A stretch of 64,000 nucleotides of DNA from Caulobacter sp. BK020 (GTDB taxonomy: Bacteria > Pseudomonadota > Alphaproteobacteria > Caulobacterales > Caulobacteraceae): assembly GCF_004342605.1 (NCBI RefSeq), contig NZ_SLZL01000001.1, positions 62,001 through 126,000 on the forward strand, given 5' to 3'. The notes under the pieces were generated by a model. The model was not told the origin of the DNA. It searched no databases and saw nothing but the letters and a program-made list of their open reading frames with translations. Both the position numbers and the translations under genes were made by a program. The first letter of the stretch is position 1, and the number at the start of each line of letters is the position of its first letter. Shown here in pieces: positions 33,262 through 41,600 of the stretch.

Positions 33262-34494
33262 TCAGGGCGCCTTGAACGGGGAAGAGGCGGCGCCGTCGGG
33301 CGCGGCCAGGAACGGGAACACGGTGTCGGAATGCACGTGGTCGTCGCGGTCGACGCCGTCGTCGACGCCGGTCAGCCGGCCGGTGACCAGGAGCGAGCGG
33401 TAGACGTCGACCGCGTCGTAGCTGGGCGTGCGGCCGCCACAGTCGCCGGTCAGGTCGCGCCGGCCGGCCAGGGCCGCCAGCTCCACCGCGAACAGGGTCG
33501 AGCACCGCGCCGCGGCGCTGTCGATCCACAGCCGGTCGTCAGCCAGCAGGATCGCCAGGTCCAGATAGCGCGACGCCCCCGCCGAGCGGTCGGCGATCAT
33601 CGCATTGCCACACTCGCCGTCGAAGGCGTCGTAGAGGCCGAGGGTCTTCTCGATCTCCGGAATGAAGGCGTCCGAGGTCGCGGGCGTGGCGTGGTTGTAG
33701 GCCTCCTTCAGGGTGTCGCTGACCGCCTCGGGCTCCAGCGTCGCCAGCAGGGCGTTGCCGGTCAGCGGCCGGCCCATGCGGTCGATGCGGCCCTTGGGCC
33801 CGACGGTCTCGGCCCAGACCGCCAGACGCTTGCCGCCGCGCGACACCACGGGCAGGTCGATCGACACGACCAGCGCAGCGGGTGTCCAACCGGCCAGCAG
33901 GTTCTGGGCCGGCCCTCCGCGCGTGTGGCGCCAGCGGTCCAGGATCCCCGCCGAGGTCGCCCGGTCGAAGGCGGGGCAGCCCGCCTCGTCCCGCGGCGCG
34001 CCGGCTTTCAGCGCCGCGGCGGCGAAGTCATAGGCCTCGCGCGTGCCCTTGACATTGTTGAAGAACGGATCGTCCCGCAGGCCCGCGAAGACGCGGAAAT
34101 GCTGGCGCCGCGAGACCAGCCCCTCGGGACGGCCGGCGTCGCCCTGCACGTCGTCCCCGGCGGCCTCGCAGCGGATCTCGGCGCCGGGGAACCGGCAAGC
34201 GATCGTGGTCGTCGCGGTCGTCCTGCCGAACCGCGCGCCGCTGTCGACGTGGAAGACGTAGGCCAGGTCCTTGGAGAACCCATGGCCGACGATCGCCATC
34301 ACCAGGTTCAGCCTGCGGTGATCCGGCGAGGTCCAGGCGAAGATGTCGCCGATGTCGGCCCGCGGGTCGGCGATGACGCTGGGCGTGTCGAGGTGGTCGG
34401 ACGCCTGGGCCGGCCCGGCCGCGGCCAGCAGCAGGGCCGCCGCGCCAGCCAGGCCGGCCGTCAGCGCGGGGCGGAATTTGGGGGTTCGGGTCAT
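33262..34494 (-). CDS. DUF4331 exported protein
   Basis: 410 residues with a signal peptide ending in PAQASDHLDTP; this SDHLDxP start is characteristic of DUF4331. Segments IGDIFAWTSPDHRRLNLVMAIVG, ATSAGILDRWRHTRGGPAQNLLAGWTPAALVVSIDLPV and the C-terminal GVDDGVDRDDHVHSDTVFPFLAAPDG fit that family (function unknown, exported). The ATG at 34494 is preceded by AGGAG, which lies inside a hairpin (see 34500-34519). The DUF4198 gene follows at two bases. Confidence 0.85.
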   Translation of the reverse strand: MTRTPKFRPALTAGLAGAAALLLAAAGPAQASDHLDTPSVIADPRADIGDIFAWTSPDHRRLNLVMAIVGHGFSKDLAYVFHVDSGARFGRTTATTTIACRFPGAEIRCEAAGDDVQGDAGRPEGLVSRRQHFRVFAGLRDDPFFNNVKGTREAYDFAAAALKAGAPRDEAGCPAFDRATSAGILDRWRHTRGGPAQNLLAGWTPAALVVSIDLPVVSRGGKRLAVWAETVGPKGRIDRMGRPLTGNALLATLEPEAVSDTLKEAYNHATPATSDAFIPEIEKTLGLYDAFDGECGNAMIADRSAGASRYLDLAILLADDRLWIDSAAARCSTLFAVELAALAGRRDLTGDCGGRTPSYDAVDVYRSLLVTGRLTGVDDGVDRDDHVHSDTVFPFLAAPDGAASSPFKAP

Positions 34495-34499
34495 GCCGT

Positions 34500-34519
34500 G
34501 GCTCCTGAAGAGTGGAGCC
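34500..34519 (-). promoter_or_regulatory. Hairpin overlapping the ribosome-binding site of the DUF4331 gene
   Basis: A 6-bp stem GGCTCC/GGAGCC with an eight-base loop just upstream of ATG 34494. The downstream arm contains the AGGAG ribosome site. If formed in the mRNA it would restrict translation of DUF4331 (and DUF4198). It is short and the sequence is GC-rich, so chance is possible. Confidence 0.4.
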
Positions 34520-34606
34520 GCAGAAGGCCTTGGAAGGGCGCCCGCGCGCTGTCGAAATCTTTAGCGATCTGCCCTGGAAGCTCAGGCGGTCAGTCTTCCC
34601 GGCCCC

Positions 34607-35908
34607 TCAGGGCGCCACCGTCGCCGCATCGCCGCCCTTCAGCTGCAGCCAGTCGGTGAACGGCAGGTGGTAGTAGAGGTCGAAGACCTCGGCCTGCAGC
34701 TTGAAGGGCAGGCTGCCGTCGCTGTTCCACAGCATCACCACGCCGGTCTTGGTCGCCGGATCGAACATCATGGTCGAGCGATAGCCGTCGACCGCGCCGC
34801 TGTGGCCAACCAGGCGGTGACCCTTGTAGCCGAAGCTGCGCATGCCCAGGCCATAGCCGGGATGGTCCAGCGTCCGCCCCAGGGGCGAATTGCCGTAGGG
34901 CCGGCTGGTGTCGACGCGGGGCTGCTGGATGTCGGTCAGCACCGCGGCGGGCAGGACGGCCGGGGCCTGGCCCATCTGGGCCTGCATCCATCGCGCCAGG
35001 TCGACGATGTTGGAATTGACCCCGGCGGCGGCGGGGATCCGGTAATAGGCCTCGGCCAGCGGCAAGGCGCGGCCGCCGCGCGACGGGCGCGCCCAGTGCT
35101 TGGCCGACCGCAGGCCTTCCAGGCCGATGGTCGTGCTGGTCATGCCCAGCGGCAGGAACAGTTTCTGGCGGGCCTCCTCCGCGTAGGGCCGATGGGTGGC
35201 GGTCTCCAGGACCTCGCGGATCGTGTCGTAGGCGACGTTCTGATAGGTGTGGCAGGTCGCCGGCGGGCATTGGGGCGGCACGGCGGCCAGGCTCTGGCGG
35301 ATCATCCTCGGATCCCGTCCGCCCTCCAGCCAGCCGTCATAGGCGTTGCGCGGCAGGCCCGTGCGCTGGGACAGCAGTTGCTCGACCGTCAGCCGGTTCT
35401 GGGCCTCGCCGGGCAGCCGCAGGCTGGTGTTGAACTTGGCCAGCGGGTCGTACAGCGAGAAGATCCCGTCCCGGGCCAGGCGGGCGCTGAGCGTGCCGGC
35501 CACAGTCTTGGACAGCGACGCCCAGCGGAACACCGTATCGGCGTCGACCTTTTCACCGTCTTCCGGCGAGGTCAGGCCATAGCCGCGTACGAACGACAGG
35601 CGGCCGCCCTCGACCACGGCGATCGCCAGGCCCTCCATCGAACGGTCGGCCATCATCGCCCGGATGCGGGCGTCCAGGGCGCGGTAGTCGATCCGGCCGC
35701 GCCATTCTCCAGGCTCAAGCGGCAGGGCGAGCGGCGTCGCGGCCGGCGCGGCGGCGACCGGGTCGGTCTTGGGCGTGCGAGCGCGATGCAGCGCCATCCA
35801 GCTCGCCGCCGCCAGCCCGATCACCAGCAGGACCGCCGCGATCGTCCGCCAGCCGGGCCGGCGCCGCCGGGCGAAGGTGTTGTGTCGGGTCCTGTAGAAC
35901 TTGGCCAG
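34607..35908 (-). CDS. Serine beta-lactamase-like/DD-peptidase family protein
   Basis: About 433 residues. After an N-terminal membrane anchor (WRTIAAVLLVIGLAAASWMAL) comes a class C beta-lactamase-like fold. Catalytic SxxK is in FRWASLSKTVAGTLSARLA, the YxN-type motif is TYQNVAYDTIREVLE, and HxG is GHSGAVDGYRSTMM. These proteins include esterases, DD-peptidases and beta-lactamases; the membrane anchor favours a periplasmic role. The start is uncertain: no ATG/GTG/TTG with a good ribosome site precedes the anchor within the coding part, so I give a CTG at 35908. The 36037 alternative (TTG) adds a non-coding-looking tail. The upstream GNAT gene is divergent. Confidence 0.8.
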   Translation of the reverse strand: MAKFYRTRHNTFARRRRPGWRTIAAVLLVIGLAAASWMALHRARTPKTDPVAAAPAATPLALPLEPGEWRGRIDYRALDARIRAMMADRSMEGLAIAVVEGGRLSFVRGYGLTSPEDGEKVDADTVFRWASLSKTVAGTLSARLARDGIFSLYDPLAKFNTSLRLPGEAQNRLTVEQLLSQRTGLPRNAYDGWLEGGRDPRMIRQSLAAVPPQCPPATCHTYQNVAYDTIREVLETATHRPYAEEARQKLFLPLGMTSTTIGLEGLRSAKHWARPSRGGRALPLAEAYYRIPAAAGVNSNIVDLARWMQAQMGQAPAVLPAAVLTDIQQPRVDTSRPYGNSPLGRTLDHPGYGLGMRSFGYKGHRLVGHSGAVDGYRSTMMFDPATKTGVVMLWNSDGSLPFKLQAEVFDLYYHLPFTDWLQLKGGDAATVAP

Positions 35909-36127
35909 CCGTCTAACCCGTAGAGAATCGTCGTCGCCCGACGCGGCGACCTCAGCGGCAAGCTGGCGGGGCTTTGCGTCGATTCCGCGTCGCGCGTGAT
36001 GAACGCCGTGTCCTACGCCTTTGCCGCGCCACGGCAAGGCTTCAGACGCGGCCGCGTCACGGCGCCGCGCCTATTGCCTCCGGCGTCCCGACGCTCGAAA
36101 GTGCGGCGCTCGACGAGACCCAGCCGC

Positions 36128-36712
36128 GTGACCGCCTTTCTCCGCCTCTTCCAGACCGATCCAGGCCCGCGCCTCGAAGGCGAGGCGGTGTTCCTGCGCC
36201 TGCCGCGCCTGCACGACTACAAGCCGTGGGCCGAGTTGCGGGCCCGCTCGGCCGCCTTCCTCAAGCCCTGGGAGCCGACCTGGCCCGAGGACGACCTGAC
36301 CCGCCCGGCCTTCCGCGCCCGGCTCAACGCCTACGCCCGCGAACTGGAGCTGGGAGAGGCGTTTCCGTTCTTCATGTTCCGCCGCGACGATGGGACGCTG
36401 ATCGGCGGCGTTCGGCTGTTCCACATCCGTCGCGGCGTCTCGCAGACGGCCGTCATGGGCTACTGGATCGGCCAGCCCTACGCCCGCCAAGGCTATATGC
36501 AGGACGGAGTCCGGACGGCGATCGACTTCGCGTTCGGCGAACTGGGACTGCACCGGCTGGAGGCCGCCTGCATGCCGGAAAACGAGCCTTCGGCCGCCGT
36601 GCTGCTGAAATCGGGCTTCCAGGAAGAGGGATATGCTCCCGCTTATCTGAAAATTAACGGCGAGTGGCGAGATCATCGTCTGTTCGGGATGGTCGCGCCC
36701 CCGGCTTGTTAG
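36128..36712 (+). CDS. RimJ-type ribosomal-protein-alanine N-acetyltransferase
   Basis: 194 residues of the RimJ branch of the GNAT family. The start VTAFLRLFQTDPGPRLEGEAVFLRLPRLHDYKPWAELRARSAAFLKPWEPTW matches RimJ, and FMFRRDDGTLIGGVRLFHIRRG follows. The acetyl-CoA loop is in GYWIGQPYARQGYMQDGVRTAIDFAFGELGLHRLEAACMPENEPSAAVLLKSGFQEEGYA. GTG 36128 is chosen; upstream frame extension to 35996 lacks family residues. It would acetylate the N-terminus of a ribosomal or other protein. The pdeA gene starts about 70 bases after it. Confidence 0.85.
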   Translation: MTAFLRLFQTDPGPRLEGEAVFLRLPRLHDYKPWAELRARSAAFLKPWEPTWPEDDLTRPAFRARLNAYARELELGEAFPFFMFRRDDGTLIGGVRLFHIRRGVSQTAVMGYWIGQPYARQGYMQDGVRTAIDFAFGELGLHRLEAACMPENEPSAAVLLKSGFQEEGYAPAYLKINGEWRDHRLFGMVAPPAC

Positions 36713-36782
36713 CCGGTCTTCTCTTCGGAGGGGATTTTTAGCGCGGACCCGGGCGCGGCGCCTTCGGGCGTGGGATCAGGGC

Positions 36783-38450
36783 ATGTCGTTCAAGATCAGT
36801 CAGCGACGCGTATGGGACGCCACGGCCACCCTCGAGGCCCTGGGCGCCGCCGAAGTCGCGCTGTGGCTCTGGGAGCCCGAGGCCGATCGCCTGCGCGTCA
36901 ACGGGGCTTCGCGGGCCCTGGGCCTGGGGCCGCTGGCCCCGGACTGCTCCTCCGCCGCCTTCCGCGCCCTGACCCTGCCCCAGGATCGCGCCCAGGCCGA
37001 AGACATCCTCAAGGTCCGCCCGCCGGGCAGCGAGATCATCGCACGCCTGCGCACGCGAGGCGGCGAGATCTGCATCTGGCGCGGGACCTGGCTGGAAGAC
37101 GGGGTGCGCGCCGCCGGCGTCGTCGTCCCCGAGGTCAAGTTCGCCGCGTCCGAGCGCGACACGCTGACCGGCCTGCTGGACCGCAAGAGCTTCATCGCCC
37201 AGGCCCGCGAGCGCCTGGCCATCGGCGGGGTCCATGAACTGGTGGTCGCCGACGTCGACCGCCTGCGCCGGCTGAACGAGGCCCTGGGCCACGAGCGCGC
37301 CGACCTGGTCCTGGCCGCCCTGGGCTCGCGCCTGGCCGCCGCCTTCCCGTCCGAGGCCCTGCTGGGGCGGATCGGCGAGGACGAGTTCGCCGTGCTGTGC
37401 GATCCGGCCGGCTTCGAGCCCGCCGAACTGCTGCGCACCGCCCTTGAGCAGCCCCTGCGGGTGGCTGGCTTCGACATCCACCCCACCCTGTCGATCGGCG
37501 CCGTCGCGGCCGAAGGCGGCGAGGACGCGCCGGAGGCGGCCGAGCTGCTGCGCCGCGCCGAGCTGGCCGTCGAGGCCGCCGCCGCCAACGGCCGCGGCAG
37601 CGCCGCCGCCTACGGTCGCTCGATGGAGACCGACGGCCTGTCGCGCCTGGCCCTGGAGGCCGACCTGCGCGGCGCCATCGGCCGCGGCGAGATCACCCCC
37701 TTCTTCCAGCCCGTGGTCCGCCTGTCGACCGGCGCCCTGTCGGGCTTCGAGGCCCTGGCCCGCTGGATCCACCCACGCCGCGGCATGCTGCCGCCGGATG
37801 AGTTCCTCCCGCTGGTGGAGGAGATGGGCCTGATGAGCGAGCTGGGCGAGCACATGATGCGCACCTCGGCCCGCCAGCTGGCCGCCTGGCGCCGCTCGCA
37901 CCCGGCGGTCGGCGCCCTGACCGTCAGCGTCAACCTGTCGACCGGCGAGATCGACCGCCCGGGCTTGGTCCACGACGTGCGCCAGGTGCTGCGCGAGCAT
38001 GACCTGCCGCGTGGGGCCCTGAAGCTGGAAGTCACCGAAAGCGACATCATGCGCGATCCCGAGCGGGCCGCCGTGATCCTCAAGACCCTGCGCGACGCCG
38101 GCGCCGGCCTGGCGCTGGACGATTTCGGCACCGGCTTCTCGTCGCTGTCGTACCTGACCCGCCTGCCGTTCGACACGCTGAAGATCGACCGCTACTTCGT
38201 GCGGACCATGGGCAGCAACGCCGGCTCGGCCAAGATCGTCCGCTCGGTGGTCAAGCTGGGCCAGGACCTGGACCTGGAAGTCGTCGCCGAGGGCGTCGAG
38301 AACGCCGAGATGGCCCGCGCCCTGCAGGCCCTGGGCTGCGACTACGGCCAGGGCTTCGGCTATGCGCCCGCCCTGTCGCCGCAGGAGGCCGAGGTCTATC
38401 TGAACGAGGCCTATGTCGACGGCGCCGCGCCGGTGAAGGCGCGGGGCTGA
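36783..38450 (+). CDS. pdeA: Cyclic di-GMP phosphodiesterase PdeA (degenerate GGDEF + EAL)
   Basis: 555 residues. An N-terminal PAS-like sensor (about 1-115) precedes a GGDEF domain whose active-site loop reads GEDEF at about 198-202, so it is expected to be cyclase-inactive but GTP-binding. The EAL domain has the intact EAL motif in SGFEALARWIHPRRGMLPP, DDFGTGFSSLSYLTRLPFDTLKIDRYFV and EGVENAEMARALQALGCDYGQGF. This layout and the start MSFKISQRRVWDATATLEAL fit the known Caulobacter PdeA, which lowers c-di-GMP in swarmer cells and is removed by ClpXP with help of CpdR. The protein ends in Arg-Gly, the position reported to matter for that degradation. I recognise the family from memory, not by search. 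Confidence 0.9.
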   Translation: MSFKISQRRVWDATATLEALGAAEVALWLWEPEADRLRVNGASRALGLGPLAPDCSSAAFRALTLPQDRAQAEDILKVRPPGSEIIARLRTRGGEICIWRGTWLEDGVRAAGVVVPEVKFAASERDTLTGLLDRKSFIAQARERLAIGGVHELVVADVDRLRRLNEALGHERADLVLAALGSRLAAAFPSEALLGRIGEDEFAVLCDPAGFEPAELLRTALEQPLRVAGFDIHPTLSIGAVAAEGGEDAPEAAELLRRAELAVEAAAANGRGSAAAYGRSMETDGLSRLALEADLRGAIGRGEITPFFQPVVRLSTGALSGFEALARWIHPRRGMLPPDEFLPLVEEMGLMSELGEHMMRTSARQLAAWRRSHPAVGALTVSVNLSTGEIDRPGLVHDVRQVLREHDLPRGALKLEVTESDIMRDPERAAVILKTLRDAGAGLALDDFGTGFSSLSYLTRLPFDTLKIDRYFVRTMGSNAGSAKIVRSVVKLGQDLDLEVVAEGVENAEMARALQALGCDYGQGFGYAPALSPQEAEVYLNEAYVDGAAPVKARG

Positions 38451-38486
38451 TCGTCCGGGCCTTTACCGGGCCGCCGCCTTCGAACC

Positions 38487-39371
38487 TCAGTGGCTGGCTG
38501 AAACCTGCCCGACCGCCGGCTCGCGGGTCAGGCGATCGACGCCGCCAAGCTGCATCGTGTCCAAGGCCGTGCTGGGCACGATGACGAAGGTCGCGTTCTG
38601 CTTCAGCCCCTCGTACAGCATGTTCATGGCCCGCAGGTGCAGGGCGGTGGGGTTGGCCGCATAGGCGCGGGAGGCGTCCTCGAAGCTCTTGGCCACCTGG
38701 CGTTCGGAATCGCCCAGGATGATCCGGGCCTGGCGCTCACGCTCGGCCTGGGCCTGCATCGACATGGCGTTCTCCAGGGCTTCGGGGATCAGGACGTCCT
38801 TCAGCTCCACCGAGATGACCTTGACGCCCCAGGGCTCGGTGCGCTCGTCGATGATCCGGCGCAGTTCCTGGCCGATCCGTTCACGCCCCTCCAGCATGTC
38901 GGCCAGCACGGTCTTGCCGATCACGTCGCGCAGGGCGGTCTGGGACGCCCAGGCGATGGCGCTGTGATAGTCCTCGACGTCCAGCGCCGCCCGCCGGGGC
39001 TCGACCACGCACCAGAACAGCGCCGCGTCCACGTCGACGGGCACGGTGTCCTTGGTGAGGGTCTTCTCGGCCTTGAAGCTGGAGGTGATCACCCGGACAT
39101 CGATCCAGTAGGGAATGACGTCGACGATCGGGATGATCCAGAACAGGCCGGGGCCGTTGAGGGCGCGAAAGCGTCCGAGGCGAAGCACGACCGCCCGCTC
39201 CCACTGGCTGGCGATCTTGATCGACGCGCCCAGGATGGCGCCGGCGATGACGAATATGGCCAGCAGGACCCCGGCCGTCATGGTGTCGGCGCGGACTGGC
39301 CAGGCCGCCGCGGCGCCCGCGGCGACGGCGACCAGAAAGAGGGTGAAGGGGATGGCGCTGGGCTGGCGCAT
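38487..39371 (-). CDS. Slipin-type SPFH membrane protein
   Basis: 294 residues. Two N-terminal hydrophobic stretches (FTLFLVAVAAGAAAAWPV and TAGVLLAIFVIAGAILGASIKI) are followed by a prohibitin-homology domain (ERAVVLRLGRFRALNGPGLFWIIPIVDV, RRAALDVEDYHSAIAWASQTALRDVIGKT, EPWGVKVISVELKDVLIPEALENAMSMQAQAERERQARIILGDSERQVAKSFEDAS). It is the stomatin/slipin branch and may form microdomains. It is not next to an NfeD gene, unlike the SPFH gene at 8940-9899. ATG 39371 has GGGAG upstream. It faces pdeA convergently with a 36-base gap. Confidence 0.88.
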   Translation of the reverse strand: MRQPSAIPFTLFLVAVAAGAAAAWPVRADTMTAGVLLAIFVIAGAILGASIKIASQWERAVVLRLGRFRALNGPGLFWIIPIVDVIPYWIDVRVITSSFKAEKTLTKDTVPVDVDAALFWCVVEPRRAALDVEDYHSAIAWASQTALRDVIGKTVLADMLEGRERIGQELRRIIDERTEPWGVKVISVELKDVLIPEALENAMSMQAQAERERQARIILGDSERQVAKSFEDASRAYAANPTALHLRAMNMLYEGLKQNATFVIVPSTALDTMQLGGVDRLTREPAVGQVSASH

Positions 39372-39501
39372 GGGCCTGCTCCCAAGATGGATGCGGAGGC
39401 CCCGACGCGGCGCGCCGCGACTTGCATCAATCCGTAAAACGTTCACCCAAGGCAAAGGTTGCGGCGAACGAGCCCCGGGGCGCCTGCCCCGCAAAGATCG
39501 C

Positions 39502-40113
39502 CTAGGCTCGCCCCGCCTGGCTCGACAGGTGATCGGCGGTGACGCCGATCTTGGCCAGGGCCATGGTCCACTTGTTGTCGTAGTCGTCGCCGAACAGCAG
39601 GGTCTCGTCGGCGTCGCAGATCAGCCAGACATTGTCGCGCAGCTCCTGCTCCAGCTGGCCGGGGCCCCAGCCGGAATAGCCGAGGGCCAGGATGGCGTGG
39701 CGCGGCCGGCGGACCTTGCTGCCCAGGGCGTCCAGGGCGTCGCGGGTCACCGTCAGGGCCAGGCCGTCGGCCACCGGCACGGTGGAGTCGGGCGAGATGT
39801 AGTCGTCGGTGTGCAGCACAAAGCCGCGCTCACGCTCGACCGGACCGCCCAGCATCACCAGCTCGCCGCCGGCCTCGATCTCGGGCGCGATCCCCAGATT
39901 GTTGAGCAGCTCGAACAGGGTCAGGCCCTCGACCGGACGGTTGACCGCCAGCCCCATCGCCTGTTCGGCGTCGTGGGCGCAGACATAGAGCACGGCGCGC
40001 TCGAAGCGTGGATCCTCGATGCCGGGCATGGCCACCAGCATGTGTCCGGCGAGGAAGCCGGTCTGGTCGCTCTTCTGGGCCTGGGCTCCGGGGTCCTTGC
40101 GTGATGTGTCCAT
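39502..40113 (-). CDS. yqgE: YqgE/AlgH family protein
   Basis: 203 residues. It has the family pattern [54 protein letters not shown], then [17 protein letters not shown] and [43 protein letters not shown]. No biochemical function is settled; it is widely conserved in proteobacteria. ATG 40113 is chosen. Its promoter region faces the divergent peroxiredoxin gene over about 135 bases. Confidence 0.92.
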   Translation of the reverse strand: MDTSRKDPGAQAQKSDQTGFLAGHMLVAMPGIEDPRFERAVLYVCAHDAEQAMGLAVNRPVEGLTLFELLNNLGIAPEIEAGGELVMLGGPVERERGFVLHTDDYISPDSTVPVADGLALTVTRDALDALGSKVRRPRHAILALGYSGWGPGQLEQELRDNVWLICDADETLLFGDDYDNKWTMALAKIGVTADHLSSQAGRA

Positions 40114-40249
40114 GGTTAGAGGATCGGGTTGGAACGCGTCGGTTTCAAGTCCAACCTTGCGCTTGGCGATCCGCTCCGGCGCCTTTATCTCGGTGACGCG
40201 CTCTCGATGCGCGTTATCCCTTTTCCGGGCAACCCACAGGACACCGCAC

Positions 40250-40732
40250 ATGGCGATCAAGGTTGGCGACACGCTTCCTTCGGCGACTTTCATGACCAGC
40301 ACGGCCGAGGGCCCGACCCCGGTCACCAGCGACGAGCTGTTCAAGGGCAAGACCGTGGCCCTGTTCGCGGTGCCCGGCGCCTTCACCCCGACCTGCTCGG
40401 CCAAGCACCTGCCCGGCTTCAAGGAGAAGGCCGCCGAGCTCAAGGCCAAGGGCGTCGACACAATCGCCTGCGTCTCGGTCAACGACCTGTTCGTGATGAA
40501 GGCCTGGGGCGCCGACCAGGGCATCACCGACGAGGTGCTGCTGCTGGCCGACGGCAACGGCGACTTCACCCGGGCGGTCGGCCTGGAGTTCGACGGCAGC
40601 AAGTTCGGCATGGGCCTGCGCTCGCAGCGCTATTCGCTGATCGCCAAGGACGGGGTGGTCGAGACGCTGAACGTCGAGGAAGGCGGGGAATTCAAGGTCT
40701 CGTCGGCCGACTACATGCTGGGCCAGCTGTAG
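40250..40732 (+). CDS. Atypical 2-Cys/1-Cys peroxiredoxin (Prx5-like)
   Basis: 160 residues. The peroxidatic cysteine is Cys49 in [15 protein letters not shown], and a second Cys75 ([17 protein letters not shown]) could be a resolving cysteine but is not in the usual Prx5 place. The [35 protein letters not shown] region is typical of Prx5-type peroxiredoxins. It should reduce hydrogen peroxide or organic peroxides in the cytoplasm with a thiol partner. The start ATG 40250 is usual for the family. A strong inverted repeat at 40748-40786 follows its end. Confidence 0.92.
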   Translation: MAIKVGDTLPSATFMTSTAEGPTPVTSDELFKGKTVALFAVPGAFTPTCSAKHLPGFKEKAAELKAKGVDTIACVSVNDLFVMKAWGADQGITDEVLLLADGNGDFTRAVGLEFDGSKFGMGLRSQRYSLIAKDGVVETLNVEEGGEFKVSSADYMLGQL

Positions 40733-40747
40733 GCCGGACCATCGATA

Positions 40748-40786
40748 GGCTTCGTCATTCCCTGCTCGCCGGAGAATGACGAAGCC
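40748..40786. repeat. Inverted-repeat hairpin, 13-bp arms
   Basis: Perfect 13-bp inverted repeat GGCTTCGTCATTC against GAATGACGAAGCC with a 13-base loop. It lies in the 70-base gap between the peroxiredoxin and the thioesterase genes. It may terminate the first transcript or be a dispersed repeat. Confidence 0.75.
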
Positions 40787-40802
40787 AAGGGGAGCGACGT
40801 CC

Positions 40803-41198
40803 GTGACAGACGGCTTTGACATCTCCGCCCTGCCCTTCGCCGCCTTGATGGGACTGGAGATCACCCACGCCGCGCCGGACCGCGTCGAGGGCCGACTGGT
40901 GGTCCGTCCCGACCTGTGCACCGCCGGCGGAATCCTGCACGGCGGGGCGGCCATGGCGCTGGCCGACAGCCTGGGGGCGGTGGGCGCCTTCCTGAGCACG
41001 CCGGCCGGGATGCGAACCACCACCCTGGAAAGCAAGACCAACTTCATCGGCGGTGCCCGGGCCGGGACCACGGTCACGGCGGTCTCGACCCCGCTGCATG
41101 TCGGCCGCCGCTCCAGCGTCTGGACCACCCGGATCGAGGGCGAGGGCGGCAGGCTGGTGGCGGTGGTCACCCAGACTCAGATGACCGTGGAGGCCTGA
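40803..41198 (+). CDS. PaaI-type hotdog thioesterase
   Basis: 131-residue single hotdog-fold protein. The start is MTDGFDISALPFAALMG, and the catalytic region is TAGGILHGGAAMALADSLGAVGAFLSTP, with the HGG pattern of PaaI/HotDog thioesterases. TTTLESKTNFIGGARAGTTVTAVSTPLHVGRRSSVW follows. It hydrolyses acyl-CoA thioesters, often aromatic ones; the substrate is not known. GTG at 40803 has GGGGAG upstream. It begins a three-gene operon with a SRPBCC protein and a GNAT enzyme. Confidence 0.88.
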   Translation: MTDGFDISALPFAALMGLEITHAAPDRVEGRLVVRPDLCTAGGILHGGAAMALADSLGAVGAFLSTPAGMRTTTLESKTNFIGGARAGTTVTAVSTPLHVGRRSSVWTTRIEGEGGRLVAVVTQTQMTVEA

Positions 41199-41201
41199 GC
41201 C

Positions 41202-41600
41202 ATGACCCTGTTCGAAGCCCGTCCGATCACCGTGTCGATCGCCCGCCCGGCCGACCAGGTCTACGACTTCGCCTGCCAGCCGGAGCGTTTTCCCCGGTGG
41301 GCCGCGGGCCTTGGCGAAAGCCTGACCCGCGACGGCGACCGCTGGATCGCCCACGGGCCGGACGGCGACGTCGCCGTGCGGTTCTCGCCGCGCAATTCCC
41401 ATGGCGTGCTCGACCACTGGGTGACCTTGCCCGACGGGACCGAGGTCAGCATCCCCTTGCGCGTGGTGGCCAATGGTGACGGCGCCGAGGTCACCCTGAC
41501 CCTGTTCCGGCTCCCCGGCATGGACGACGCCCGGTTCGCGCGCGACCAGGGCATGGTCGCCGAGGACCTGGCCACGCTGAAGGCGCTGCTGGAGTCATGA
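41202..41600 (+). CDS. SRPBCC/START-like ligand-binding protein
   Basis: 132 residues. The SRPBCC fold shows in the N-terminal strand ITVSIARPADQVYDFACQPERFPRWAAGLGESL, the central GDVAVRFSPRNSHGVLDHWVTLPDGTEVSIPLRVV and a C-terminal long helix MVAEDLATLKALLES. Such proteins bind hydrophobic ligands (polyketide cyclase-like). The gene starts three bases after the thioesterase stop and overlaps the GNAT start by four bases, so it is in the operon. Confidence 0.85.
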   Translation: MTLFEARPITVSIARPADQVYDFACQPERFPRWAAGLGESLTRDGDRWIAHGPDGDVAVRFSPRNSHGVLDHWVTLPDGTEVSIPLRVVANGDGAEVTLTLFRLPGMDDARFARDQGMVAEDLATLKALLES

